Shown here: positions 1 through 10,529 of the stretch, piece after piece
Numbering within the stretch: the stretch's first letter is position 1
Layout of the letters: every line of letters begins with the position of its first letter
DNA from: Sepioteuthis lessoniana
Taxonomy: Eukaryota > Mollusca > Cephalopoda > Myopsida > Loliginidae
Assembly (NCBI GenBank): GCA_963585895.1
Contig: OY757904.1
Span: 157,799,076-157,863,075 of the forward strand
Direction: 5' to 3'
DNA length: 64,000 nt
Made by a program: the position numbers and the translations under genes
The notes under the pieces: model-generated
The model's input: the letters and a program-made list of their open reading frames with translations, nothing else
Told to the model about the DNA's origin: nothing
Database searches by the model: none

Positions 1-150
1 GCAGGACGACCAGCACGAACATACATTCAGAAACTATGTGAGGATACAGGATGTTGTCCAGAAGACCTGCCTGAGGCGATGAACGATAGGGAAAAGTGGC
101 GAGAGAGGGTCAGGAATATCCGTGCTACCAGCATGACATGATGATGATGA
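1..150 (+). mobile_element. LINE-1-family (own label) 3' end, cut by window start
   Basis: This is the last ~45 codons of a non-LTR retrotransposon ORF. The readable frame includes GRPARTYIQKLCEDTGC and then NDREKWRERVRNIRA, followed by a stop and an (ATG)n tail at about 136-152. The same C-terminal block recurs at 262-367 and, inverted, at 9111-9383. The three copies support each other as one dispersed family with a trinucleotide tail instead of poly(A). The 5' part lies outside the window. Not expected to be functional. Confidence 0.75.
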
Positions 151-261
151 TGAAATAGCCACATGTTGCAAAAGGAAGAAAATACAGATAAAAATTGAAA
201 TATTAACAAAATCGAACATGTGGTTAATTCCAAACAGGACTTTAAAAACATTTTCTGTCAT

Positions 262-368
262 CTGGCCGTACGGTCGGCCTGCAAGAACTTACCTACAACA
301 GCCCTGTGCGGACACAGGATGTAGTTTGAAAGATCTGCCGGGGGCGATGGATGATAGTGACGGATGGG

Positions 369-409
<41 letters not shown>

Positions 410-412
410 TCA
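262..412 (+). mobile_element. LINE-1-family 3' fragment ending in a GA microsatellite
   Basis: This is a second, more diverged copy of the same LINE C-terminus, with YGRPARTYLQQPCADTGC readable from 263. The tail is replaced by a (GA)n run at about 367-412. It lies 110 bases downstream of the first copy on the same strand, so the two are either separate 5'-truncated insertions or a local duplication. The 5' truncation and lack of ORF make it a dead fragment. Confidence 0.7.
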
Positions 413-429
413 ATGAAATTCGGGTAATA

Positions 430-665
430 TATAGTTTGGTTTGGTTCTTTGTTTAATGGTATATTAACCTTCTTAGGGTATTTAATGCCAAAGCTATGTT
501 TCAATAAAAACAGCAGTGGTGAAATTTAACCCATAGCTGGGAGGATAGGGTGGTTCATTCTTTACTCAAGAGTATTAGTCAGAAAGAGAACGTAATAACG
601 TGACTTTAAACCCTCTATGATGTTACAGTCCTGCACGTTAACTGTTACGCCATGGGAATTCCATA
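430..665 (-). mobile_element. tRNA-derived SINE, family C
   Basis: Read on the minus strand, this has a degenerate tRNA-like head (about 665-590), a body, and the family tail at 430-490 (complement of tggcattaaat, an acgaag-type block, tatgccattaaac). The same tail ends the copies at 11788, 22395, 37450 and 42828. Box B is mutated. The copy is non-coding and decayed. Confidence 0.6.
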
Positions 666-668
666 CGC

Positions 669-709
669 ATATATATATATATATATATATAGAAGGAGAG
701 AGAGAGCGA
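669..709. repeat. (TA)n then (GA)n microsatellite
   Basis: A run of about 11 TA dinucleotides is followed by a GA-rich stretch. It directly follows the head end of the SINE at 430-665. Confidence 0.9.
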
Positions 710-1264
710 GAATTAGTCAAAATGAAGAAGGCTAAACAAACCATGATTAATAGATTTGAACAGAATTAAATAGATCCCAGGGAAACAGAAAGCCTGAAGG
801 ATCTGCTTGTTTATTGTTGCTGGGTTTTTTGTTTTTTGTTTGCTTGTTTTTTAATGAATACCCAAAAATAAATATTGGCTGGACCTCTGACTCAAACAGA
901 CTATAAGACGTTAATCTCCAAAGTCACTTGACGTCATTGAAGATCATCAAATAGCTATATATCCCATTTCTGTCCAATCGGAATGAAACGGAGACTGATA
1001 TGAAGTACAATTGTGTGTGGGGGGGTGTTGATTTCAATAAAACTTGACTTTTCTTACGTAATGTTCCTCTCAGAAATACCAAAAAATTGGAAATTTCCGT
1101 TTAGAAACTTGTGACTTTTCGTTACCAGTAAGGGAAATTTTACAACAATAATCAAGGAAAATAATCTCTTCCTATGTTTGTCTAAGCTTTTAAGTTTCAT
1201 TAAAATTTCTGCCAATAATTTAAAAAATGGTTTAATTCTTTTATTTTCTGTTGTTTTTATCAAA

Positions 1265-1266
<2 letters not shown>
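710..1266. other. Unassigned AT-rich sequence
   Basis: No convincing gene or repeat was seen. The 69-codon minus-strand frame at 1054-1263 has no recognisable domain and looks like chance in AT-rich DNA. Short T-runs and a G-run occur near 820-850 and 1018-1026. Confidence 0.5.

Positions 1267-1320
<54 letters not shown>
1267..1320. repeat. (TA)n microsatellite
   Basis: About 27 uninterrupted TA dinucleotides. Confidence 0.95.
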
Positions 1321-1327
<7 letters not shown>

Positions 1328-1813
1328 ATTAAAAATATGTAAGAAGCGAAACCTAAAGTGTTTGTTTTTAAATGACGACTTATTTGAAGCGTTCATGTAA
1401 GAACGTCTTCGTTTTGCAGTTTAATAATGAAACAGAATTGCAACCATGTCTTTCTAATAAGTTTATTAGAATTGTTTTGATTACACTCCCTAATTGTATA
1501 TTAGGTCATGTGGCACACCAATTACGAAGACGCAACTCTTTTTTTTTTTTCTCCATTGTACGAAATCATAGGGTGTCAAATCCATCAACTTTGAAATATT
1601 TCAAGACCTGAAACAATAATATAAAGGGGGAAATGTGTTTAAAATAACACTCATTCTCTCAATCAAATAACCGAAAAATCACTGATTTAGTTGATCTTTA
1701 CAACATGTGTGTAAATATTTTAGCATTAACCTTCGTCTTGTATGTTTAATAGGGATGCAATATACTTGATAGCTATAAATGAATGCAACTATTTCCCTTA
1801 ATATTATACAGAT
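1321..1813. other. Unassigned AT-rich sequence
   Basis: Only short open frames are present. The 79-codon frame at 1372-1611 has no recognised motif and contains a homopolymer F run from a T tract. No repeat family was recognised. Confidence 0.45.
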
Positions 1814-2740
1814 GGGAAATAAAATTACAATACCCTGATTATGTGTTTCATTTATTTCAAATGCAAATTAATAGGCGTGCAGATTCCACTTAAACACGAA
1901 ACACATACTTTCTCCAACTAAAAATTGACGTCGTCCATCAGGGTGTTGAAATTTTACATTCCGTCTGTGTACATTGTTTCAGTTTAAAATTCACACAATT
2001 TTCTTCAAAGTTTTTTAAAGTTTATCAGTTGAAAAAAAAATAAAACAAATGGATTTTTCGTAGTAGATTGATTGATTGATTGATTTTAACGACAAGTCAA
2101 TCTATCAATGATTATTTTATGCCAAGAGGTTAGAAAATCGTGTACGTTCATATTTACATTTTTGGTATAATTGTTTCTAAAGAGATTTTTTACACAGGGT
2201 CCTATCGAATACGAATAATTTTTAAGCAGATCAATAGATAGGATCCTAACAGGTACAACCACTCCGGGCCGGAATGTGCCTGTGAGTAATGGCCAGGATA
2301 GGTGACTTCACACTAATATAGTTTCGTCATACCCTTGACACCCCTTTTGGAGGGCGGGGTCTTACCCTTCTGCAGAAGATACAGACACCATATTTCAAGT
2401 TCCACGGCTACGGAAGTGGCGTAATCAAAGGAAAATCAATTAATCTAGTAATATAAATTAAACACTCGTATTCCGTTTTTAAAAGTGTTAGAAAGACGAT
2501 AAATAAATTGCGGTAAAGAGTTACTGAAATTAAGATGAAAGAAATACTCGTCGGAAAATTTATTATAAGTTGATAATACATTACAATGCTTCATCTGAGA
2601 ATTTTTTTAAAATAATAATGATATTACAATTGCTACTGGCGTAAATAATTAAAAAGATGTTGACATATTGGGAAGTTGGAGAAAGTTAACAAATAACTAT
2701 ACTGTTAGATTTGAATGGATGCAAACGGGTATGATAACTG
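1814..2740. repeat. Diverged local duplication, copy A
   Basis: This segment aligns in order with 2917-3690. Shared landmarks are an inverted pair aaataaaattacaatacc / tcagggtgttgaaatttta (1817 and 1937), the block aagtttatcagttg near 2018, agatgaaagaaatactcgtc near 2532, gcttcatctgagaattttt near 2588, and a block near 2694 that resembles one near 3655. Copy A carries extra material at about 2065-2400. Divergence is high, so the duplication is old. Confidence 0.6.
2065..2400 (-). mobile_element. SINE family B remnant inside duplication copy A
   Basis: Fragments such as ggatcctaacaggtac, ccactccgggcc, agtaatggcc and cttctgcagaagatacag match the SINE B body seen at 14640-14700 and 37210-37410. 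The start is marked by a short (GATT)n run. The segment has no counterpart in duplication copy B, so it was probably inserted after the duplication. Confidence 0.5.
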
Positions 2741-2916
2741 TTCCAAGACCTCATAATATATTTTATATCCTCCTTGGGCACCAACACAGACCTCTAATCT
2801 CGTTTTCATACACAGACAAGATACTGGTATAAGTATTACTACATCATAAGATGACCGAAGACTTTGAAAACCTTATTGGAAATAGACTATCCTACCACAA
2901 AATCGATATCACAGAT

Positions 2917-3690
2917 TGAAAATAAAATTTCAACACCCTGTATAGATGTTCTAATTTAATCAAAATTACATGTACAGGTAATATAACTGAATTACAATAA
3001 ATAATCTTATAGATAGATCAATATGCGAACAGGTTTCAAAATGAAGGTGTTTCCACAGATACTATATAAATGCATTACCCTGATCAAAATCGGAATTGTC
3101 CTTCAGGGAGTTGTAATTTCATTTTAAAATTACTTTTATTTTATCTAAATTTTTAAAAAGTTTATCAATTGGGGTGGGGGGGAAGCATTTTTGTAGCCAA
3201 AACAAAATCGATAAATCTATTAATATTTATGAAACACTTGTATTACATCTTTTTTGTATTATTGATAAATGAACTTTTTACATTTTTTAATCTTAATTTT
3301 AAAGATTTATTTCTAATTTTTATTATTCCAAGAAATTCTTAACTCTCGGCAGTTAAAATGAAAATCTCAGAATTGCGATAAAAAGTTACAGAAATTAAAA
3401 TGAAATAGGGAACTAAGATGAAAGAAATACTTGTCGAACAATTTCTAATAAATAATAAGGCTTCATCTAAAGTTTTTTTGTTTTGTTTTTTTTTTGTTGT
3501 TGTTGTTTTTATATGTCTAATATGATCAATATTACCAATATATACCAATATATATTACCAATATATAATATGATCAATATTACCAATATTGCTATGTATC
3601 TAAATAAAAGGAGTCAACGTGTTGGAAAAATCGTGTTAAATAGAGAATAATTGCATAGTTAGACTTGAATGAATGAAGCCAGTGGGTCTG
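2917..3690. repeat. Diverged local duplication, copy B
   Basis: This is the partner of 1814-2740, with the same order of blocks: aaataaaatttcaacaccct near 2920, cttcagggagttgtaattt near 3102, aagtttatcaattgggg near 3159, and agatgaaagaaatacttgtc near 3417. A short AT-rich tandem (taatatgatcaatattacc units) is embedded at about 3517-3590 and is absent from copy A. Confidence 0.6.
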
Positions 3691-4439
3691 TGTGGCCTTA
3701 TTAGTAATGGTATTATCACGTTAAATTTGACTTTATTTCCGAAACATATACGACTGTAAAATGATTGTTTGAGACTTAAAATGCGACTAAAATTTGAATT
3801 TAAAAATACTTATAAGAAACGATCAGTGTCAACGCTTCCTCTGCCTCTTGGCAGAATTTAATGTCTTGTATCGATAATTTTGTTCAAAAAGAACCGGAAT
3901 TTTACATAGATATCCATGTTCTTTTCTATTAGTACAGCTTAAAAGAGCAGTAAACCGAAGCCTTATGTTTTTTAACTTATTTTTCTGAAGTAGGAATCAT
4001 TGGTTACCCTTACCGCGCTTTTGACCTGGACTATATTGATTATTGATTTAAAAAAAGGTACAGAACGGTTTATTCTAGGCTCGAACCAGAAATATTGCGT
4101 AGATGACATGGAACAAAGTCAAAAATTAGGACGAATAGTTAAATTAAGAAGTCAGCCAGACAGTCGATGGATTAAATCAACTGCGTAGATAGACTGACTG
4201 ACAGGTTTGTCGAGGTGTTATTTGGGTAGGCACGCAAGGTGGGAGATATATAAACATTTTGACAAACAGAAAGACAAGCAGTCTGACAAGGCAGTTTATA
4301 GGATATCTAAACAATCTGAATGACTGACTGATCAAATTAGATCATTTAATTCTGTTTATTAATGAATGGTTTGACAACAGAATACATAGTTTATCTATTT
4401 ATATTTGTAGAAGGCACAGAACATGGAGTAATTGTAATC
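3691..4439. other. Unassigned sequence
   Basis: No gene or known repeat recognised. A region near 4150-4330 has repeated short words around gactgactgac and cagacag, suggesting a decayed low-complexity tract. The small open frame at 4000-4188 has no recognisable domain. Confidence 0.45.
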
Positions 4440-4640
4440 AACGTGGAAATTTGAATCTGTATTAAACTCTGTATTAACGCTTTCGGGAAAAGGCATGAAT
4501 CCATCTCTTTTCTTTCTCTCTATAAGAAAAATATCAGGGTGAGCAGAGTTCTCTTGCCTTTGGGGGCAAGATAAGGATAATTCTGAATTCAAAACCAGGA
4601 GTTGGAGACTTTAAAACAGTCCCACTTTAACTTCACTCTC
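4440..4640 (+). mobile_element. SINE family A fragment
   Basis: Matches the SINE A body in order: gggaaaaggcatgaatcc near 4485, a block like cagagttctcttgcctttgg near 4546, and aattctgaattcaaaacc near 4578. The tRNA-like head is missing or unrecognisable. Confidence 0.5.
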
Positions 4641-4799
4641 TCAATTCTTGGGATGAAGCTGTATCATGCATTTCTCTTGGATAATATCGATGGCGTAAGA
4701 GGAGGTGGGACTTGTTGCAAGGACAATTGGCAGTTTTCTAAACAACTCTTCAAAGACATGTGGGTCCAAATCCAGGGTTTCACAGGACTAACGGATATT

Positions 4800-4817
4800 A
4801 CTATATATATATATATA

Positions 4818-4858
<41 letters not shown>

Positions 4859-4882
4859 TAGATACATATATATATATATATA
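4800..4882. repeat. Compound (TA)n-(GA)n-(TA)n microsatellite
   Basis: A TA run, then about 15 GA units at 4821-4852, then a second TA run. It lies immediately outside the left terminal repeat of the foldback element. Confidence 0.9.
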
Positions 4883-5232
4883 CGGTTCAACAGAATTACC
4901 TCCCACATTTTTAAGCTGTTATTTATGTGGTGCGAGTAAACTTAAGCAAAAGACAATGGTAGTTTTGTCAAACTAATGTATTAATATTTATTTTCAAACA
5001 CGATTTCTTACAATTATGGCTTGGACTGGGCATGTTTTAAAAAAGATTGATAAAACAACCAAAAATCATGTCTGGGGGTATTTCGACCTCTTTTGACGAA
5101 TAGCACCCTTGATAATTCCAGGTGGCTTCCTTTTAATCAATGGACCTATGTTCAACCTGTTGCTGTATTGGTTTTCTATCCGGAACAGCATCATTCTGAC
5201 GTAACATGAAATGAGTACGAAAAATTTTCTGT

Positions 5233-5918
5233 TTGGTTTGATCGAGTTGGGCTTTATGGCATATCAACCCTTGTAGGTTATTCAATGCCAAATCCTGTTG
5301 ATACATTTATATCAAATATGAAAAGGATTTGTTAACATCTTTTGTAGATAACATTCTTTAACGAGTCTGAGCTCTTTTTTGCACACAAATGTTTTCAAGT
5401 ATTGCTATATAATAGTGGTGTAATGGTTATTGTCGTTGGAAATGGACACGATGACATGAGTTCAAATCCTGGACGAGACTGATTGCATTTCACATAGTAC
5501 GAATACCCTTGGGAAATGTATGAATCCAATTATTCTCCCTCCAGCTATGGGTAAATAGTAGGGCAGACTGGGTTCTTTAGCCTTGGCGAGGCAATTAGTG
5601 TAGGAGAAGGAAAACTTTGAATTCAAACCTGTTAAACTCCGCTTAAAAATTGACCTTGTGACATATCCTGCCCGAGCGGAGGGGTTGGTAAATATATATA
5701 ACAGTCACAATTTAACATCAGTCATTTGTTTGCCCACAGTTTGTTCTATTTGACCCACCGATCAGATGCTACTACTCCGGGCCAGAGTGGACCAAGGAGA
5801 AATAGCAATAAAGTGGTACTCTACATTCACCAAATCTCCAAGGGTGGAGACTCGCTATTAGATTGTTTAATATCATATCGAGATGCAGTTGGTGTATTCT
5901 ATAGTCCCAGGAAAATCT
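5233..5918 (-). mobile_element. SINE family B inserted into the foldback element
   Basis: Missing from the homologous element at 13321-13832. It begins with the complement of the shared SINE tail (tttatggcatatcaaccc, then tattcaatgccaaatcctgt). It continues through the block near 5380-5410 and resumes after a nested SINE A near 5710-5900. The flanks gaaaaattttc and gaaaatctttc are a plausible imperfect target-site duplication. Confidence 0.55.
5412..5702 (+). mobile_element. SINE family A, near full length, nested in SINE B
   Basis: The head gtggtgtaatggttattg resembles an RNA polymerase III box A region, and GTTCAAATCC at about 5461 is a good box B. The body carries gggaaatgtatgaatcc, agctatgggtaaatagtagg and ggagaaggaaaactttgaat. 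The 3' end is the cctgcccgagcggagggg block. The word tatataa on both sides may be a target-site duplication. It interrupts SINE B, giving three nesting layers here. Confidence 0.75.
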
Positions 5919-6107
5919 TTCAGTGTAACAATTACAAATTTATCAGTTAAACGTTTTCCAGGTAAACGCTCTCTGTACACCAAGCGATGAGCGTAACTAA
6001 TCGTATCTGAAAAGAAGTGGAAAGAAATTAACACGATAGAGCGACCATTACTACGTGCTTAAGTTTACTTGCACCAAACGGTTGACAGTGTTTTTGTCGC
6101 ACCCCGT

Positions 6108-6774
6108 ATGAGATAAACAAATAGGATAAGACAAATAGGAATATTTCTTTGTGATTATTTACTTTTGTTCTCGTGTAATTTCGACCTTAGGTTATCGTGA
6201 AGAGAAAAGTATTTATGAAGAAAAATTTTGGTAAAGAAAAGTTTTTTCGAAATTTTTTCAAATATCTTTCTAAAAGCGTTGATATGCCACAAAAGAACCG
6301 ACGGAAAATGAACTGGTAGCATATGCATATTTGTTGAATGAAAATTATTTTTTCGAATCCAAGTAATTAGAACTTTCCATTTTATGATTTCTGCAAACGT
6401 GAACATCAGGCAATAAGATCTACACTTGGAAGATAATCGTAAAGTGAGGCTGGGATATGTTTCAAATTAGTAGCTTTTTAGTCAGTATTTAACTTAGGTG
6501 GTTGCTTATTTAGATGTTTGTGAGTCAAACCATATTCATCCATCCTATTTTAAAACAATGTTTTGAGGATGATTTAGTTTATTGTTAACATCAAATTAAA
6601 CCATCCTCAAAAGATTTCTTTAGCCGTTTGGGGGTCACTGGTTGGATTTGTTTTATCCTTTTATATGATTTCTCATCATCGTGATATTGTCCAATGCGTT
6701 TTGTTTTTTTATCGATTCTTTCTAAGATGATTAAAATTGTAAATATGTTTAAGTCGTGGTAGTTTGAGCAGAAA
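6108..6774. other. Unassigned AT-rich sequence
   Basis: The minus-strand frame at 6155-6406 (83 codons) has no recognised domain. No repeat was identified, apart from a short inverted pair around 6545 and 6600 (accatcctcaaa-type words). Confidence 0.45.
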
Positions 6775-6825
6775 TGTGAATCAAAAGTATTGTAATATTT
6801 TGGATAACGTGAGGTACAATTCTCA
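6775..6825. mobile_element. Solo terminal repeat of the ~497-bp TIR element family
   Basis: The word gtgaatcaaaagtattgtaa and the following gaggtacaattct match the left end of the element at 30926-31422. No right end is seen nearby, so this is a relic. Confidence 0.5.
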
Positions 6826-6839
6826 CAGCGTGTCTTAAG

Positions 6840-7085
6840 CAGGAATAACCTGACTAAGTCGATCCCTCTCTAGGTCTTATCTGAATTCAGAGTTTTCTTT
6901 CTATTCCGGTTGCCATACCAAAGTTAAAGAGCCTAGTCTGCCCCACAATTTACCTAATGCTAGAGGGAGTAAAGTTGGACGTATACCTTTCCCAAAGATG
7001 TGAAATGCAAACAGCCTAGTTCAGGTTTGAAATCGGGTAGCCGCTTTCATTTACAATTATGATAACCGTTGCACCATGTGCGCCT
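6840..7085 (-). mobile_element. SINE family A
   Basis: Complement of the SINE A body: tctgaattcagagttttctt, ccataccaaagttaaagagc, cagtctgcccca-type block, acctttcccaaag, and tttgaaatcgggt (box B region). It ends in a head complement near 7050-7080 (gataaccgttgcaccatg). Moderately diverged. Confidence 0.7.
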
Positions 7086-7329
7086 CCAAGTGTATGTATC
7101 TATATATCTATTTCAAGCAGGCACATAAACATGAACACGGCCAAACTCACATACACCCATACATACATAAATAAGCGAATAAAAAAAAACAGATACAAAA
7201 AAATCAAAAAGCCATAGTCCAGAAAAGAGGACAAGTTATCGTCTCTGCGGTTGTCCATGGATATGGTGGCTTTTTTGTGCTTTTTAAAAAATATTTTTTG
7301 CTGTTTTCGAACTAAATTTTACTTGTAGG
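7086..7329. other. Low-complexity A-rich spacer
   Basis: Short cacata-type and A-rich words, then unassigned sequence, lie between a SINE and a CT run. Confidence 0.5.

Positions 7330-7386
<57 letters not shown>
7330..7386. repeat. (CT)n microsatellite
   Basis: About 28 CT units with a single interruption near 7343. Confidence 0.95.
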
Positions 7387-7388
<2 letters not shown>

Positions 7389-7500
7389 CTTCTTTTTCAG
7401 ACTGGCAACAACCTTGAACTATAGACAAATAATAACCGCGACGGAGTACTTACATGCTAGCAGATTTTAATGTATTTGTGGCCTGGGCACATGTGGCTTA

Positions 7501-7537
7501 TAATATATATATATATATACTGTAGGTTTAACATTCT

Positions 7538-7580
<43 letters not shown>
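7501..7580. repeat. (TA)n and (TG)n microsatellites
   Basis: A short TA run at 7503-7520 is followed, after ~20 bases, by about 19 TG units at 7542-7579. Confidence 0.95.
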
Positions 7581-7582
<2 letters not shown>

Positions 7583-7859
7583 CGCAGGGAACACAGTGGA
7601 GTGCCGTTATATTTAAATGAATGTGTAAACACATACGCTTAATCGTATTCGAATTTGGTGTTATTATCAGCGTGCGTCCACGTCTTATGTGACGACATTC
7701 ATACAAATTCACAAGCATATGCAGAAAGGTTATTGTTTATGTAGGCAAAAGCTAAATGGAGAGTTTTGTGTATACAAATGTCTATATGTTTATCTATACA
7801 AGGGCTTATATCTTTTTGTGCGCACCCATCTATCTATCTCAATCTAATCCTATCAAGCA

Positions 7860-8056
<197 letters not shown>

Positions 8057-8269
8057 CATATGGATTAATAAGTTCACTGCCTGAGAAGGACGTAATTATT
8101 TGTTTAATTTTGATCAGAAAATTTCACGATGTAATGTTTTTAATAAATATTAACCACTGAATTAAGTGCATTGACAAGGAAGAAGGTTTATGTCTGAAAG
8201 CAAATATTGTGTAAAATTAATAATTTTCACGTTATCATCCTAGAGAGTTATTAATTCAACCACACATAC

Positions 8270-8347
8270 ATACATACATATGTGCAGATAGATAGATAGA
8301 TATGAAGAGAATTAGATAAATAGATAGATAGATAAGAAGAGAATTAA

Positions 8348-8394
<47 letters not shown>

Positions 8395-8395
8395 T
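8270..8395. repeat. (GATA)n microsatellite, interrupted
   Basis: Three GATA tracts separated by gaagagaatta-type spacers. The spacer word recurs, as in the larger GATA arrays at 14175 and 38370. Confidence 0.9.
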
Positions 8396-8565
8396 TCACA
8401 CCATTGAAATGAAGTTAGATGTGAAAAATCAATTTGGCGAAAGTGTTTATACATTTATGATGTTTCGCTCTGAACAAACTACACTAGATAATGAGTTATA
8501 AAAAAATTAATCTAGGGGAAAATTTAACGTTGCCAAAGATTTTTTGTAAAATTCAAATTTTTCCA
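8396..8565. other. Short unassigned AT-rich stretch
   Basis: Nothing recognised. The apparent coding frames here run into the following trinucleotide repeat. Confidence 0.5.
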
Positions 8566-8640
<75 letters not shown>

Positions 8641-8677
8641 AAGAAGAAGAAGAAGAAGAAGAAGAAGAAGAAGAAGG
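8566..8677. repeat. (AAT)n-(AAG)n trinucleotide repeat
   Basis: About 15 AAT units switch directly to about 22 AAG units. Apparent poly-N/poly-K and poly-L/poly-I frames across it are repeat artefacts. Confidence 0.95.
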
Positions 8678-8840
8678 GATAGAATATAAATAAAAAGTAC
8701 TCCATGCAAATATTAGCTGAGCTGATTTAAAACAAAATATTCAAATTATGTTCCCGTTACTCGGAGTTTCGTGTATTGAACACCGGCAGATGTAAAGATA
8801 TGTACAGGGTGTTTCATAAAATGTTATATCATTTGAGATG

Positions 8841-9102
8841 TACAAAGTGTTCCAGAAAAATTGATATAATTTCTTTTTGACTAATTTTCGTTCAAATGAT
8901 GTCAAACTTTAACAGCATTCATAAAAACGACTTGAAATTTTGTTTAATGTTTTAACGCCTTTTCTTTGCCAGACAATGAGATTTGAAATCATCAAACAGA
9001 ATTGTGCGTTATTTCTACACATGCCGTTATCATTTCAGATCATTTGAACAAAAATTGGTCAAGTTATTAGATTAAGAAATTATATGAATTTTTCTGAGAT
9101 AG
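8841..9102. mobile_element. Short element with ~55-bp subterminal inverted repeats
   Basis: The left arm, from about 8853, has cagaaaaattgatataattt and then attttcgttcaaatgatg. The right arm has its inverted partners atcatttgaacaaaaattgg (about 9041) and aattatatgaatttttctga (about 9077). The ~100-bp middle is non-coding. This looks like a MITE or foldback relic. A LINE is inserted at its right end (9103-9110 target site). Confidence 0.55.
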
Positions 9103-9110
9103 ACAAGGAG

Positions 9111-9730
9111 TCATCATCATCATGTCGTACCGTAGGCACGGATATCCCTGACCCTCTCTCGCCACTTCTCCCTATCGTTCATCGCCTCCGGCAGGTCTTC
9201 AGGACCACACCCTGTATCCTCACATAGCTGCTAGGTGTATGTTCGTGCTGGTCGTCCTGCTTTTGCCCTGCCATATGTGGGGGTCCATAGGAGTACATCA
9301 CTTATGAGCTCGTCCCTGCTTCTCCAGCAGTGACCTGCATGTCTGATTCGTTTAACTTGGATAGTTTTCGTGATGGGAGGTAGGAGGCGACATCACCACA
9401 CTAGATGGAACCCCTCTTAAACTAGTAGACAAATACAATTACCAAGGAAGCAGCGTATCATCAACAGAAAAGGACATCGACACGCGGCTAACGAAGGCAT
9501 GGACAGCTATCGATAGGCTATCGATCATATGGAAATCAGACCTGACCGATAAAATGAAACGCAGTTTCTTCCAGGCAGCGGTCGTATCGATACTGCTGTA
9601 TGGATGCACTAATTGGACGCTAACTAAACGGCTGGAGAAGAAGCTAGACGGCAATTACATAAGAATGTTGCGAGCAATATTGAACAAGTCCTGGCAGCAA
9701 CACCCCACAAGGCACCAACTATACGGCCAC
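9111..9730 (-). mobile_element. LINE-1-family insertion with internal 5' inversion (twin priming)
   Basis: Minus-strand bases 9383-9111 encode the LINE C-terminus (PPITKTIQVKRIRHAGH, then GRPARTYT-type, then NDREKWRERVRDI) and end in a (TGA)n tail. Plus-strand bases 9389-9730 encode the part directly upstream, including IWKSDLTDKMKRSFFQAAVV and ILLYGCTNWTLTKRL, ending ...HQLYGH. The protein order LYGH then LPP is split exactly at the inversion. An 8-bp target-site duplication, acaaggag, flanks the whole unit (9103-9110 and 9731-9738). No enzymatic core is present. Confidence 0.85.
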
Positions 9731-9738
9731 ACAAGGAG

Positions 9739-10270
9739 TATATACATATATATACATTCCTTGTTTAAACTTATGGCTATTGTAGTGTTCTGTTGGAGAA
9801 ATACCATTTTGAAATATCTACATATTTTTTAAACCTAAAAGAAAAAAATATTTTTCGCTACATGTTTCATCTGATCTGGGAAACATTTTTCCTTGATTCT
9901 GATTAAGTGTTGTATCTATTCTCTTAGTTATAAGCTGATGTTTATCTTGTTTATTTGATTCTTTATGTCATTTATTTCGTTTGTTTCTTTATTTAAAACT
10001 CTTTAATGAACAAGTAGAAACAAGATACGTACAAATAATTCCATATACAATGATACATGAAGTATTTTATAAATGAGATAAGTATATCTGATATTTTCAT
10101 AGTTTATTCGCAAAACACGTGCATATACACGTTATATTTAAATGTCTGCCGTTATAAAAATAAATAAATATACAGAGACACATCCTTATATAATCTTACA
10201 TACAGACACATGTACACATGCATACAGATCACTCACATTTACACATACACACAAATATTCCGATACATTC
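9739..10270. other. Unassigned AT-rich sequence
   Basis: No gene or named repeat seen. The end (10180-10265) is rich in acacatacac-type words. The plus-strand frame from 9554 runs out of LINE sequence into this region and is not a gene. Confidence 0.5.
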
Positions 10271-10274
10271 TTAT

Positions 10275-10515
10275 ATAAGTAAGTTGAGGACTGTAGTCGA
10301 GGGCGACCTGAAGGCTCCCTTTTCAATAGCTACAACACCGATGTGTAGTGGAGGGTGTTACTCCTTCCGTTGGATTTCTCCACTTTACCCTTCATACGTA
10401 CCTTATAATGCTGAGTGTTAAGCAAGGAAGTATCAAGTACCATTTTTTAAATCTTTGGTATGACTCGACCTGGGATTGAACCCAGGTCTCCCGGGCCCCG
10501 CAACCCACTAGGCCA
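10275..10515 (-). mobile_element. SINE family D, full-length-like
   Basis: On the minus strand, a tRNA-like head (about 10513-10465) contains cctgggttcaatcccaggt, with a good box B (GGTTCAATCCC) and a stem-forming flank. The body (acttgatactt, aacactcagcattataagg, gggagccttcaggtcgccc) is shared with 10530, 26126, 28005 and 38140. It forms a head-to-head pair with the next copy. Confidence 0.7.
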
Positions 10516-10529
10516 ATGAACGTGTGCGT

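Larger units (their letters stand above)
4889..6107. mobile_element. Foldback-type DNA element with long terminal inverted repeats, interrupted
   Basis: The left arm (about 4894-4965) begins ttacctcccacattt and includes a ggtgcgagtaaacttaag block. The right arm (about 6040-6107) contains cgtgcttaagtttacttgca, its inverted partner. An uninterrupted homologue lies at 13321-13832, where the arms are ~70 bp. Comparing the two shows that about 5233-5918 is an insertion in this copy. No transposase ORF is present, so it is non-autonomous. Superfamily not determined. Confidence 0.65.

Noticed and set aside
5726..5950. 74-codon frame with a basic, proline-rich start
   Set aside because: The same sequence recurs as SINE B body at 37210 and 38030, so it is repeat DNA.
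10465..10515. Functional tRNA gene on the minus strand
   Set aside because: Good box B, but it is the head of a SINE D copy and the 5' half does not fold as a tRNA.
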